From: Paramyrothecium sp. XJ0827
Taxonomy: Eukaryota; Ascomycota; Sordariomycetes; Hypocreales; Stachybotryaceae
Reading direction: 5' to 3'
NCBI GenBank assembly: GCA_020881915.1
Contig: JAJFPB010000007.1
Coordinates: 1,674,001 to 1,738,000 of the forward strand
Length of the DNA stretch: 64,000 nt
Numbering within the stretch: position 1 is the first letter of the stretch; the number at the start of each line of letters is the position of its first letter. Shown here one piece after another: positions 21,109-32,804 of the stretch. Under the pieces are notes generated by a model, which worked only from the letters and a program-made list of their open reading frames with translations, made no database searches and was not told the origin of the DNA. Both the position numbers and the translations under genes were made by a program.

Positions 21109-24100
21109 ATGTCGTTCGGTGGCGGTGGTTTTGGGGGCTTCGGCCAAACCAATAACCAGTCAACAGGTTTTGGTTTCGGTCAGAATAACAACAACACTAC
21201 CACGACTGGTAAGTTAGCGCAGGTCAGCGCCAACGCATTTGGACAAAGTATGCTAACGCACCTTCCAGCGTTTGGTGGTGCCAGCAATACAGGTGGATTT
21301 GGGCAGACCAATACAGGCGGGACTGGCCTGTTCGGAAACAACGCCAATACTACTACTCCGGCCTTTGGTGCTTCAGGTACGTCAATATTCAGACTGTTCT
21401 GCAGTGTGTCGCACTAACAATCTGCAAGGTGGCTTCGGTGCCAGTAACACCACGAGCGCCTTTGGTAGCAAGCCTGCTTTTGGAGCGGGCAGTACCGGCG
21501 GAACTGGCCTCTTCGGTGCATCAGCTAATACTTCTACACCCAGTACAACAGCAGGCTTTGGCGGGTTTGGAGCGGGAACCAACACAACCACCTCATCTCC
21601 CTTCGGCGGCGGTACGACCACCGGTGGGGGAATGTTCGGTAGCAACACCGCAAAGCCCGCGTTTGGCGCTACTGGCACAACAGGAGGTCTTTTTGGTGGA
21701 GGTACTGGTACAACTACTACGGCCCCGGCTGGCTTTGCGAGCGCCAGTGGTGGCTTCGGAGCGCCCAACAACCCAGGCCTTGGCGGCGGTGCTGGCGATC
21801 CTCCAGGCACCGGCATCTCGCCTTTCCAGGCACACACGGAGAAGGAGCCTAACAGCACCTCGACCAACTCTTTCCAAAACATACTCTTCCAAGAGCCCTA
21901 CAAGAAATGGTCTGCGGAGGAGCTGCGGCTGGTGGACTATGCCCAGGGTCGGCGCCATGGCAATGCTAGCGGAGCCGGTGCCTTTGGAATGGGATCCAAC
22001 TTCGGCGGCTTCGGTACAAGCACACAAACCGGAACTGGATTCGGCGGCGCTACGTCAACGGGCGGTGGCCTCTTCGGAGCAAACAACAACACGACGACCA
22101 GTAACACTCCAAGCACTGGCTTCGGCACTAGTGGCTTCGGCGCCAACAATCCTACGAACACTGCAACCACCGGCGGTGGCTTATTTGGAGCAAAGCCGGC
22201 AGGTACAGGCCTCTTTGGTGGCGGTACGCAGGCGCAATCAACTGGAGGCGCTTTTGGCACAAGCAGCAGCACTGGATTCGGCGCTGCAGCCAACACCGGG
22301 AGCGGTTTTGGCCAGACAAGCAATACTGGAACTGGCTTGTTTGGCAATACAGCGGCTCAAAAGCCAGCAACTGGAGGCTTTTCTTTTGGAAACACCAATA
22401 ACCAGCAGACCCCTGCTTTTGGCGGAGGAGCGTCGACCGGTGGATTCGGCACAAACAACCAGACTGGCACCTCCGGCGGTCTGTTCGGCAACTCGAACAA
22501 CCAATCAGGTGGTGGGCTCTTTGGGGGTGCACAACAACAGCAGCAGCAGCAGCAAGGCACCACCAGTGCCTTTGGCGGCTTTGGCCAGCAAAACCAAACA
22601 CAACAAGCCGGAGGGGGTTTGTTTGGCAATAATCAACAGAAGCCTGCCGGCACCGGGCTATTCGGTGGGGCTAGCACGACAACACCGGCAACTGGTGGTC
22701 TCTTTGGCAATACCAACAATCAACAACAAACAACGAGTGCCTTTGGCGGCAACACCTCTACAGGTACAGGACTTTTCGGAGGTGCTAAGCCTGCTACCGG
22801 TGGCTTATTCGGTGGCCAAACCAACACTGCCCAGAATACCGGAACTGGAGGTGGACTCTTCGGTGGACTTGGAAACAACCAGCAAAACCAACAATCTACG
22901 GGCACTGGCCTGTTCGGAGGCGCTAACACTCAACAACAAAAGCCTGGTGGACTGTTCGGATCCTCAACCCAGTCAACCGGTGGTCTTTTTGGTGGTCAAA
23001 ACAGCCAAAGCCAAGGCCTGTCGTTCGGTAACTCGACAAACCAGCAGCAGAACACTGGTTTTGGAAGCTCGCTCCTGGGCAACTCTCAACAATCAAACAA
23101 TGCGCCTCAGGGGTTGACGGCTAACCTGAACGATGTGTCGGCTTACGGGTCGCCGTCCCTGTTCGCTGGCGTGGGCGGAAACGAAACCCCAAATCCAGGC
23201 CCGCTAGCCACCCCCGTCAATGGTAGCAACAAGCCACGACGAGGCTCGGTTTTGCCGCTCTATAGGTTAGCTCCATCCACCTCGTCACGCTTCGCAACCC
23301 CCCAGAAGCGAGGGTTCGGTTTCTCTTACAGCACCTACGGTACTCCTGGAGGTAGCCCAGCCAGCAGCATCTCTAGCACTCCTGGAACTCTAGGACGTAG
23401 CCTACTCGGTTCCAGCACTGGCGGTAGTTTGAGCAAGAGCGTATCTGCCAGCAACTTGCGCCGAAGCTACAATACCGAAGACAGCATTCTTGCACCGGGG
23501 GCCTTTTCTGCCAGTTCTGCGTCCAGGCTGTATGGCAGCACTGGCTCCAAGAAACTGGTCATCAACCGGGAAATCCGAAGCGATCTGTTCTCTACCCCAC
23601 AGAAGGATAAAACTTCTCTTGATACCAATACGGGGTCGCGGAAGCTCACCAAGCGCGTTAGCTTTGATACTGGCAACGCAGATGCTGATGAGGGAACGCC
23701 TGTTCGCGCTCTTCCAGCTCCTACCGATACACCCGGCTCTCAAGGCGAGGAGACGCCCCGGCAGTCGAAGACGTCTAACGGACTTAACGGCTCACAGGCT
23801 GCTGAGGTTGAGGGACCTAAGAGCAAGCCTAAGGAGCTTCATTCTGTGCCTGAAGAGGATCATGCCAGTACTCCTGAGCCCCGTCACATTGATGGTTTCG
23901 ATAACGCCCCCGGACGTTACTGGATGAGGCCGAGCCACGATGAGATTCAGGCCATGAACCGAGTGCAGCGTCAAAAGGTCGATGGTTTCACTGTTGGTCG
24001 CGACAATGTCGGATCTATTACTTTCAAGGTTCCGGTTGACCTCAGCAACATTGATATTGATGAGATTTGTGGTGGAATCATTGAACTTGTTACCCGGTCC

Positions 24101-27100
24101 GCTACTGTATATCCTGTCTCAGCCAAGAAGCCACCTGTTGGAAAAGGCCTCAACGTACCTGCTAGAATCAGTCTCGAGCATTCATGGCCGCGCAACAGCC
24201 GAGACAAGCGAATCACAAGCGACCCCAAGCGCTTGGCTAAGCATATCGACCGACTCAAGCAAATCCCGGACACGACTTTCGAGGGCTACGACAAGGATAC
24301 CGGCATCTGGACCTTCTCTGTGGAACATTTTACCACGTACGGTTTGGATGACTCCGATGAGGATTCCGACGATGGCGACATTGAGATGGACCAGCCAGCC
24401 GCATTGCCCCCCTTTGCAGACTCTCAAGAGGTGATTTCAGATGTCTCGTCCAACTCACCCGTGGAGGATGACACATTCAGCTTCAAGCATAATCGTGGCC
24501 TGCCCGGAGGGTTCGACGATCCGGAAGACGCATATGAGATGGCCGCCCCCAATTCGCAGTCTTTTTTAGGGATTAGCTCCGCGGATTCAGCGCCCAATGA
24601 CGTTCACCTTTCCCTTGAAGTTGAGGCAGGTGACATGGGTGCAGGATATGAACTGTCAGACGATGAGGACATGGCGACCTCTCCCGTTGGACAGCATCTC
24701 GCCGCGGAGCATGAGCTTTCGCCTGAGGACGAGCAGGAGGCTAAGCGTGGCACGCCTGGTGGTGTCCTCCGAGCTAGGATGCGAGCCATGAAGGACTCGG
24801 TGGGTCCCGTAAGACTCGAGGTGGCTGATGGTGATGATTGGATGGAGATGTTGCGCAAGACGGTCAGCCCTGTCAAGAGGGACCGCCAGCTTCTTAGGGA
24901 GTTAAATGACTCTCCTTCCAGGCAGACGGGCAAGCTCATTGACTTCGATAATGATGGAGCTAATGAGACCTTCAAGTCATCTGCTTGGAAACGAAGCACC
25001 ATGAAGGACAGGATCGAGGGTCTTGCGACAAACAAACAGCTTGGTAGAGATACTAGTCGCGGGTTTGCGACTAGTATTGACCTCATGAACTCCCTGTTCG
25101 AGAAGCCTCGACCGGCAGTGCCAAGTCTCCCAACAACGGCTTCTAAGGGCTTTCCAAAGGTCGGTACCCTGGTTGAAGTTTGAGTTTTGTACAAATTGCT
25201 GGGCAGCAGCTCTTGTATTTTTTGTGTCTTCGCGTAAAACCCAAATACTAAAATGTCTTTCCCTTTTAGTGGCCCTACGAGCGTCAAGAGAAAACGCTTT
25301 CCATCAAGGAGAGCGAACGGGCTTTCCATGAGGCGGGTCGTCCCAGTTGGGGCCCGGATGAACTTCTTGTTTTCCCAAAATTGTCTGATAAAACAAGACA
25401 GCGTCGCATCACTCGTGACGTTGGAGACATCATTTCATTCCAGAAGTCCAACATCCAGACATCAAAGCAAGAGCTTCGACTTGCACGCTTGTCGCCTGAG
25501 GTCGGTTTCCATGTATTTGCGATACGCCAGTCCTATGCTTGCTAACTTGATGCTAGTCTTCCAAGAAGTTCCTCCGCACCCAGGATCAGCTGACAGAAAT
25601 TCGTGTCGTTGATGGTGTTCCCGTGGCGATCTTGCGAGCCCATAACCTGAAAGACCTTTTTCACGGACAAGACATGAATAACCCGGCCAGTGTTCATGAA
25701 AAGCAGGTCTGGGAGCTCGCGACTATCCTCTTCGACGACATCTCAGAAACAGGAATGCCAGAGGCTGACCGTGTTCTTCGACGAGCTAAGCTCTCACAAT
25801 TTTGGACCGAATTGGTGGAGCAGGCATCGAACACGACCATTGGGCTCGCAGCGTCAAGCGAAGAAAAGGCAGTTGCGTGCCTTGCCGGACACCGGGTTGC
25901 AGATGCATGCAAGTATCTTCTTGAGGGCAAGAATTTCCGCTTAGGCACATTGATCGCTCTCATCGGCGCCGACGATGCGACCAAGAAAGATATGAAGGAG
26001 CAAATCAGGGCCTGGCATGATTCAAAAGTTCTTTCGGAATTTTCCGAGGCAATCCGCACCATGTATGAATTGCTGAGCGGTAACGTGTGCGTCTGTGAAG
26101 GGATCAAGGGGGTACCCACAGAGGACCGCTTAGAGTCTTTCGTCATTTCGAAGAAGTTTGGCCTGGACTGGAAGCAAGCATTCGGACTACGACTATGGTA
26201 TGCCATCTCCAAGAACGACGACTTGTCCGTTGCCGTTGGCAAGTTCAAACACGACATTGATCAGGACAAGGAGGATCTTCCTCGACCGTGGTACGCTGAG
26301 CATGGCATCAAGCCGCTTTGGGATGACAAGCATGCGAACACAAGACAAGACCTTCTCTGGGGCCTTTTACAACTCTACTCCAACAAAGGCATTGATTTAG
26401 GAACTGTACTGCAGCCCGAGAACTCGCAACTCTCGCCTCTCGACATGCGACTGTCCTGGCAGCTGGGCTTGGCATTGCAATCCACCGGACGAGCTTCGTA
26501 CGGCCCTGACGGACCGGGCAAGGCGGATGCAGCGACCCTGGCTTATACCACACAACTTACCAGCGCCGGCGAATGGGTTGAGGCCGTCTTTGTTCTCCTC
26601 CACCTCAATGACCCTGTTGTGCGGACGAAGGCTGTTCAAGACCACCTCTGTCGCCATGCTGCATTGATTGGACCAGAGTCTGGGTCTACGTTTTCCATTC
26701 TGACGGAGAAGTTCCGCATTCCATCGCAGTGGGTCTGGCAGGCACTTGCATTGTACATGCGAAGTGTCAAAAAGGAGCCGTCATCTGAGGTTCAGTGTCT
26801 TCTTCGCGCTGAGCTTTTTGTGGAAGCGCATCGCGTATTGGTGCAGCAAGTCGCACCCTTGGCTATCATTGAGCGAGACTACGCAAGCTTGTCATCCTTG
26901 CTATCGCAGTTCCAGGGGCGCCAGGATGCCATCGCCGACTGGTCTCTGGGTGGTGAGATATATGGCCACTTCCTCACTCTGCTGCAACATCGCACCAAGG
27001 GCGAGACAGCGTCTCCCGCCGTTCTCGAGAGGCTTTTGACCGGTCTGCAAGCCATGAATGAAAATGCCGGCGACAAAGACGTTACCAGATATGCTGCCAT

Positions 27101-27322
27101 TTCTGACATGGCTGACGAGACGGCGAAGGAGATCATCAGTCTCAGCAAGAAAAAACAGGTATGGTTTTCGTGTCCAAAACACAATCTGTGAGTTACTAAT
27201 GGAGTTCTCAGGACCATGAACTTCGATCCAGGATTCTGGCTTTGCCACTTACGCAAGACCGGCTGCTGTCGTATTCTGTGGACCTTGGTCTCAACAGGTT
27301 CAGAGAAGTCATGTCACATTGA
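21109..27322 (+). CDS. NUP145: Nup98-Nup96 nucleoporin precursor (Nup145/Nup189 type)
   Basis: Six exons are inferred: 21109-21208, 21269-21376, 21429-25159, 25270-25500, 25557-27158 and 27212-27322, giving about 1960 aa. The N-terminal half carries dozens of GLFG/FG repeats that form the pore permeability barrier and bind transport receptors. A GLEBS-like Gle2-binding segment lies near residues 215-250 (EELRLVDYAQGRRHGN). The autoproteolytic domain ends in the motif VEHFTTYGL, predicting cleavage after F1037 into a Nup98 part and a Nup96 part of about 920 aa. The latter belongs to the Y-complex scaffold (WPYERQEKTL start, alpha-helical solenoid). Exon 3 end is uncertain: AAG|GTCGGT at 25160 is preferred because the next intron uses the same donor; GAA|GTTTGA at 25178 is also in phase. 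Intron 1 is 60 nt and frame-preserving. Confidence 0.93.
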
Positions 27323-27931
27323 GGGATGCGACCAATCTGGCGAAACCGGCCGGTGTATGGGCCTTTGGCGAGGAGCTGCGACGGTGTAGTGTTTGAGTAG
27401 GATTCAGTGGAACAATTTGTGTGGGAGGGAAACAAGAGGAGAGGAGAAAAAGGAGCATTAACGTATAATGAGTAACGGGCTCCCATTCTCTCAAGGAGGC
27501 TGTATGTAGTATACTCAGGAATATTTAGGATTTAGCTAGACAACCACGCGCTCAATAAATGTTGATGCGAAATGCTGCAGCTGGGGCTGCGTCGACGTAA
27601 GCCGGTGACATGTCAGATGTATAACAACAGCGTCTCTAGAAAGCATTCAAGCTCGTAGACTGAAAGTTCAATCTTTCTCATCGGAGGTGCCACCACGTAG
27701 GCCGGCAAAATTGTCGTATTATTTTTCTCTTTCCTTTTTTTCCTTTTTTTTCTTTCCTTCCTTTCTGTTTGCGAGTATTGGGTCCCGGGAGCACCGCAGA
27801 GACCAGTAGCTTGATACGGCCCCAACATCACTCACCAACAAAAAGTATTCATTCACCTTCATGCTTCCAAGTCAGACACAAAACTTGAGCCTGTCTATGG
27901 ATGTCCGTGAGGACACCCAACTGCTATAGCC
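27323..27931. other. Intergenic region with a polypyrimidine tract
   Basis: The left part holds the nucleoporin 3' UTR. At about 27720-27770 there is a nearly pure T/C run, consistent with the promoter of the SET gene. No other feature is seen. Confidence 0.5.
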
Positions 27932-28522
27932 ATGTCGAAGCCGAAAAATTGGCCGGAGCCTTTTCCTTACTTGAAAGCGCCGCTCCACTCCAAGGAGCTC
28001 ACGCCCTCTCAGCTGCAGGCTCTGCGGACGAAGCCCGAGGCCGCAGCCAGCGTCCCCACGGCGCCCGCCTCGGCCACGCTCACGCCCTCACCCAACGTCC
28101 GGATCCAGAGGATACAGGACCCGGGCCACCCGGCGCACGGCCAGCACGGCCTGTTCGCGGCGCAGCACCTCCGGCCCGGCGCGCTCGTCGTCGCCTACCT
28201 CGGCCGCGTGCACGGCGGGTCGGCGGCCGGCACGGCGCCCGACAGCGACTACGACCTGTGGCTGGACCGCGCGGCCGACGTGGCCGTGGACGCGGCGCGC
28301 GAGGGCAACGAGGCCCGCTTCGTCAACGACTACCGCGGCGTGCGGGACCGCGCCAACGCCGAGTTCGCAAACGTCTGGTGCGAGCGCTGGGGCGAGCTGT
28401 GCGTCGGCATATGGGTCCTCGGCCACGGGAAGAAGGACAAGGGCCCCGGCGGCATCAGGAAGGGCGAGGAGATCCTGGTAAGCTACGGGAAGGGGTTCTG
28501 GGACGAGAGAAGGGCGGACTGA
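27932..28522 (+). CDS. Small SET-domain protein (putative lysine methyltransferase)
   Basis: A single-exon frame of 196 aa starts at MSKPKNWPEP. The SET core is compact: GQHGLFAAQHLRPGALVVAY, then NEARFVNDYRG in place of the usual RFxNHS, and KGEEILVSYGKGFW in place of the GEELxxDY motif. There is no pre-SET or cysteine-rich post-SET region. The substrate is unknown; histone or non-histone lysine are both possible. The catalytic SET Tyr near the C-terminus is present (SYGKGFW). The gene is much richer in G+C than its neighbours, third positions being almost all G or C, which is odd for this window. It faces the MYST acetyltransferase gene, with stop codons about 320 bp apart. Confidence 0.82.
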   Translation: MSKPKNWPEPFPYLKAPLHSKELTPSQLQALRTKPEAAASVPTAPASATLTPSPNVRIQRIQDPGHPAHGQHGLFAAQHLRPGALVVAYLGRVHGGSAAGTAPDSDYDLWLDRAADVAVDAAREGNEARFVNDYRGVRDRANAEFANVWCERWGELCVGIWVLGHGKKDKGPGGIRKGEEILVSYGKGFWDERRAD

Positions 28523-28839
28523 GGCAGCTTGGTGGAGGGCGGCAGGCCTGGGTGCGGCCGGCAGGAGAGCCTCCGATCACCAAGAGTCGGTCGTCCGCGC
28601 TACGCAACGACCCATCAGTTGGGTGTGAGTCGAAACAAGGAACTTTTGACGCTGCCAGTCGCCCTCGCTGTGGCTTTTCTTGCATCTTATTGCGATCTAA
28701 AGTGACTAGGCCCCCTCAGCAGCCTAGCTCATATCGTACAAAAAGGCAAAGCACATATAATCAAACAATTGCTATCCCACGCTAAATGCCATTTCGTTTC
28801 CTCCATCGCCCAACGCCAATCAACATTTCACCCGCGGGT
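28523..28839. other. Intergenic region between convergent genes
   Basis: This roughly 320-bp gap holds overlapping or abutting 3' UTRs of the SET gene and the MYST gene. Nothing else is seen. Confidence 0.55.
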
Positions 28840-31800
28840 CTATCCGGAGTTACTGCCAGCCCCGTCAGATTCTCCCTCGGCATCCTCGTCCCCCGTGTGC
28901 TCCGAGCGCGCCTTCGGGTGCGCTGCATTAATCGTCGAGGCGGACACCATGACCTGAACCTCGTCCTCGGCAGGCTTCTGCTCCACTACAGCCAGTGCAC
29001 CGTCCGGGTCCTTGCCCCCGACGACGTCCTGCCCTTTTGTTTGTCTTTCCAGCCACCCTGGCGGCAGGCCAGGTCCACTGTCGGCGTTGCCGTAATCCGA
29101 TTTCTTGGTGCCCTTAGGCCAACGGCCTGGACCACGACCAGTGCCTCCAGACTTGCGCCGTGACGAGCTGGATTTTGGCCGCGAGACTGTCGGGCGACGG
29201 CTGCTGCTCCCACTAGGTCTCTTCGGCCGGGAGCTGCTGCTGCTGACAATTCGAGGAGGTGCTGGACGACTGATGCTCGTCCTGACGCGGTCCGCACGCC
29301 GCCCACCAGCAACTGGAGGGTACACCTCAAATCGTGTTGGCGGTATCCCTGCGTAGGGAACGACCCACTTGTCTTCAGCCTTCAGACCATTCACAGCTTC
29401 ATTATCGGGTGAAACATTCTCCTTGTCTTCCGGCCCCGGCTTTTCCACGGTTTCGACGGGTGCCGGTTCTTGCGCAGCATCCGAGTCATTGGGCTCTTCG
29501 GCCATTTCTTGGTCCACATCGGGGGACGTGTTGGAGTCTCCGTTGACTGTAGGTTGACTCTCAGCCGCAACTGAATCGGCACCTTCTTGGACCCTGGCCT
29601 CATCCTCCTCCCGTGGTGCTATCGTGTTGATGGGCGGTCCCAACTCGAAGTTAACGGCATTGCTCCGGCCCATCACGTAAGGCGTCCATGCGAGTGCTTC
29701 GGGTTTAAGTTTGACGTATCCTTTACTCTCCCATTTCTCCACGTACTGCCGGCAGTAATCGATGTCTACGCGGAAAGCATACAGCTTGGTCTGCGGATCC
29801 CGTACCAGAGCCCTCAAGCCCTCAAGCGCTGAGATGACATCATCCGGTGTCATTCCTGTATCGTCGGAAATACGCTTCAGACTCAGCCCTTCTCTCTTGT
29901 GGTCCTCCGACTTCAGGGCATGAACAAAGTACTGGCACATAACCAGTCGCCAGTAATTTCGATAAGACACCAGCCCCATGTCGGAAAGGGGTTTCTCAGG
30001 TGAGCCTGTCTTCTCCTCGACGCGGGTGAGGAGATACGAGAAGTCGATGAGGAGGTTGCCGTAGCCTTTGCGTTGGTGTATAGGAAGTGTCAAAATGCAT
30101 GAGACATTATTTTGGCTGCTGGCTCGCTTTTCCTTTGAAAAATAACCAACGAAATGGTATCCCGTATCATCGTATTCGCAGAGTACGTAAAATAAGAATG
30201 GCTCAACGTCGTAATACAAGGTCTTTGAGCCCAAGAATAATTTGGCCAGAAGACACAGGTTTTGACAATAAACGGGATTCTTTCGACCGTCAACTTCAAA
30301 CACTGATACAGATTGATGTCGATATATCTCGTCGCCGGGGGGATGCTTCGCTGCACATTTAAGCTTGTGCCGCCAGGCGACGTAGTCCGAGTTCATGTAC
30401 TTCAGACAAAACTCGCAAATGTACAAAACGCGATTCCGGCTATATTCTGCGGGATACGGGGCAGCGTACCACGTGTCGATCTCCCAGCCGCCGAATTCGA
30501 TGCATTCTATTTGGCTTCCGTTGTCATTGTTTTTCTTGTGTTTTCGAGCCGGTGCTTCCAACTCGTTCTGCATTGCGAGGATCCGCGCCCGCCATTCATC
30601 TTCGGCTTTTTGCTTCGCCTGGTCAAAACGACGACGGTCCTCGTGCATGGGAATTGTTTTGGAGGTATCCGCTTCCGCTTCGGTAAGTATGCCGCCGTAG
30701 GGTTTGCCTTTGAGTTCGTCTGTTTCCTTATCAAAGAACGAATAGAAGGGCTGTGAGTATGACTCGGATGTGAAGGGTGTGTGGACAATTGGAGCAATGG
30801 CGGGAGCTGGCTTTGGCGTCGGGGGCGGTCGTGATACTCGAGGAGTTGCTACATGGGCGCGCTTTTTGTCGCGTTTCCGTCGTGAGAGCACCTCCTTCAA
30901 GTTTCCTGGCCGAACCTGAATTTTAATCACCAGTGCGGTACGAGTGCGCTTCTCAATGGTAACAGGAGGGGGCCGGGCCACTTTGAGGCGCAGTGCGCGC
31001 GCAGAGTGTGCTCGTATTGGTTCGCCCGAGTGGGCGTCATCCTCGGCAGGGTGGCCATTCTCGTCTTGCTGATTGATGGAGAGATTACGACGTCGTTTCC
31101 GTAGAGATACCACAACATCGTCGGCGTCCACAGATGAAGTCTTCCTCTTGCGTAACAAGTGAGAGCCATCGAGCGGGTCGTTCTCCAAGACGAGCTCTTC
31201 AAAAACAGAATGAGCGTCCGATTCGTTGTTTCCAGTCTGCACCGCAAGCAGGTCACGAGGTATTTCGGACAGGTCCAGGGCGGGCTTGTCCTCAAGCTCG
31301 CCATTTACATTATTGTCATCTTCTTTGTCGTCCTCTAGGTCGGAATCTTCAGAGTAACACTCCGGGCATTTCCAGTGTTTCGGGTCTGACAAATCAGTCC
31401 AAGTCCTAGTCCGCAAAAATGGGTGCCTCCTTACCATTAACCTCGCTCATAGCTGCATGGTCTCGAGCGCATTGTTGATGAGCTGATATTGTAAGTCATC
31501 TTCCAAAGAACGCGAATGGGAGAGAAACTTACCATTCTCACCGCAGCCACCACATGTCAAGAAAGCCTCAAAATCCTCGCTTGGGTCGTGTTCCTCATCT
31601 TGCCTGCAGAATATACAAGTGTTGGTCGGGCCCGCTTCCGAATCGTCTTCCTCGTCGGCCCCATCAGCTCCGTCCCATGCCACCTCATCCTCAGATTCGT
31701 CATCTGCATCGCTTGGTGGCTCCGAAACATCGCTTTCATCGTCGTTCTCTTCATCGTCCGAGTCTCGCGGCTTGATCTTTACCGCGCCTACTCCTTCTCC

Positions 31801-32139
31801 GTCATCTTCTTCTCCCTCTGCGTCTTCTTCGTCATCGTCAATAACAACATGCCGTTTCCCCCCTACAACGATCTTTTGATTAATGTATCCGTTGTCGTCT
31901 TCTCCCTCTGCATCTTCGTCAACCTCCTCCCCTGAAGCGTCTCGATCGCTCATGCTGTTGTAGTCATCGTCTGCACTGGACCGGGCATCCTCAGATAGTG
32001 CGTTCTGGTCTGATAAACGAGACGCTGCGTTGATTGTCGAGCCATCGGCGCCGGTATCTGCCGTCTCGTATTCGGCACCCTCCTCCGAGAGCAGGACACT
32101 TTGCTGCAGCTCTTCTTCCATGGCTTGTGCGCTGGCCAT
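28840..32139 (-). CDS. SAS3: PHD-finger MYST histone acetyltransferase (Sas3/Mst2-type)
   Basis: Exons on the minus strand are 32139-31533, 31482-31435 and 31385-28840, giving 1066 aa. The N-terminus is a long Asp/Glu-rich tract. A PHD finger is assembled from all three exons: CIFCRQDEE, LTCGGCGENAHQQCARDHAAM and HWKCPECY. The MYST domain contains the C2HC zinc finger (YICEFCLKYM...WRHKLKC), the catalytic Cys region NNVSCILTLPIHQRKGYG with the acetyl-CoA loop, and the general-base Glu region GSPEKPLSDMG. The C-terminus is disordered and basic. By family, the enzyme acetylates histone H3 (K14/K23) in a NuA3-like complex. The frame opens earlier with a TTG; the ATG at 32139 (MASAQAMEEE) is chosen. 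The 48-nt middle exon is required to complete the PHD His/Cys ligands. Confidence 0.93.
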
Positions 32140-32804
32140 TATTGCCCCTTCATCCAACGGCAAAGTCCAGGTATTATTAATCCGTTGGGCATGTCGATCG
32201 ACCCAGAAAGTAGGGAAAGGCTGGTGGTCGGAAGTCGTGTTGGGTTATGTTGCTTTGCATAGCGCTGCGCACCCCAACGCGCTCGTCTGGTTTCGAGACA
32301 ACAAAAGCTACAGGCGTGTCCAACACGCCTGCTCAAATCATAAAGAGTGAGAGACCGTCGCGTCTGTAGATAACGCGCAGATTCGTCTGGGAAACGGTCC
32401 AAGTATAGCCGAAAGGCACTCGGTCCTATGGGCAAGCCAGCGCGTTGCTATCAACCTGAGCTCGCGGTGCACCTTAATACCACAGTGTGTGCGACAAATG
32501 TTGACGTGTTTCCTCGAGTAGCTCCTAGCTTTTTCACGGTGCGAGTACAGGCAATACTAACTGTAGGTTGGCCGCAGGGGTACCAGACGCCGACGGAAAC
32601 TTGTGCCTCAGGCCACACATCTGAACCACCAATTGACCCGACCGGCACGCTACGAGCTTCCAACCAAGCTCTGTCGTTGGAACCAGCTCTACAGAAGAAG
32701 CCAACAACGACCGCCGACCTGGTCAATTAGTGCCAGGCTTTGTCAATCCATCTCTCCTCACAGCCTTATTATCCCGAGACCGCTTTGGCGGCGCCGATAC
32801 AGCC
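32140..32804. promoter_or_regulatory. Divergent promoter region, MYST gene and NDUFA1 gene
   Basis: A 665-bp gap separates two divergent ATGs. Overlapping frames of about 100 codons on both strands have no motif. I see no TATA box. Confidence 0.5.

Noticed and set aside
21382..22929. Pro/Val-rich minus-strand frames
   Set aside because: They are antisense to the FG-repeat exon of the nucleoporin.
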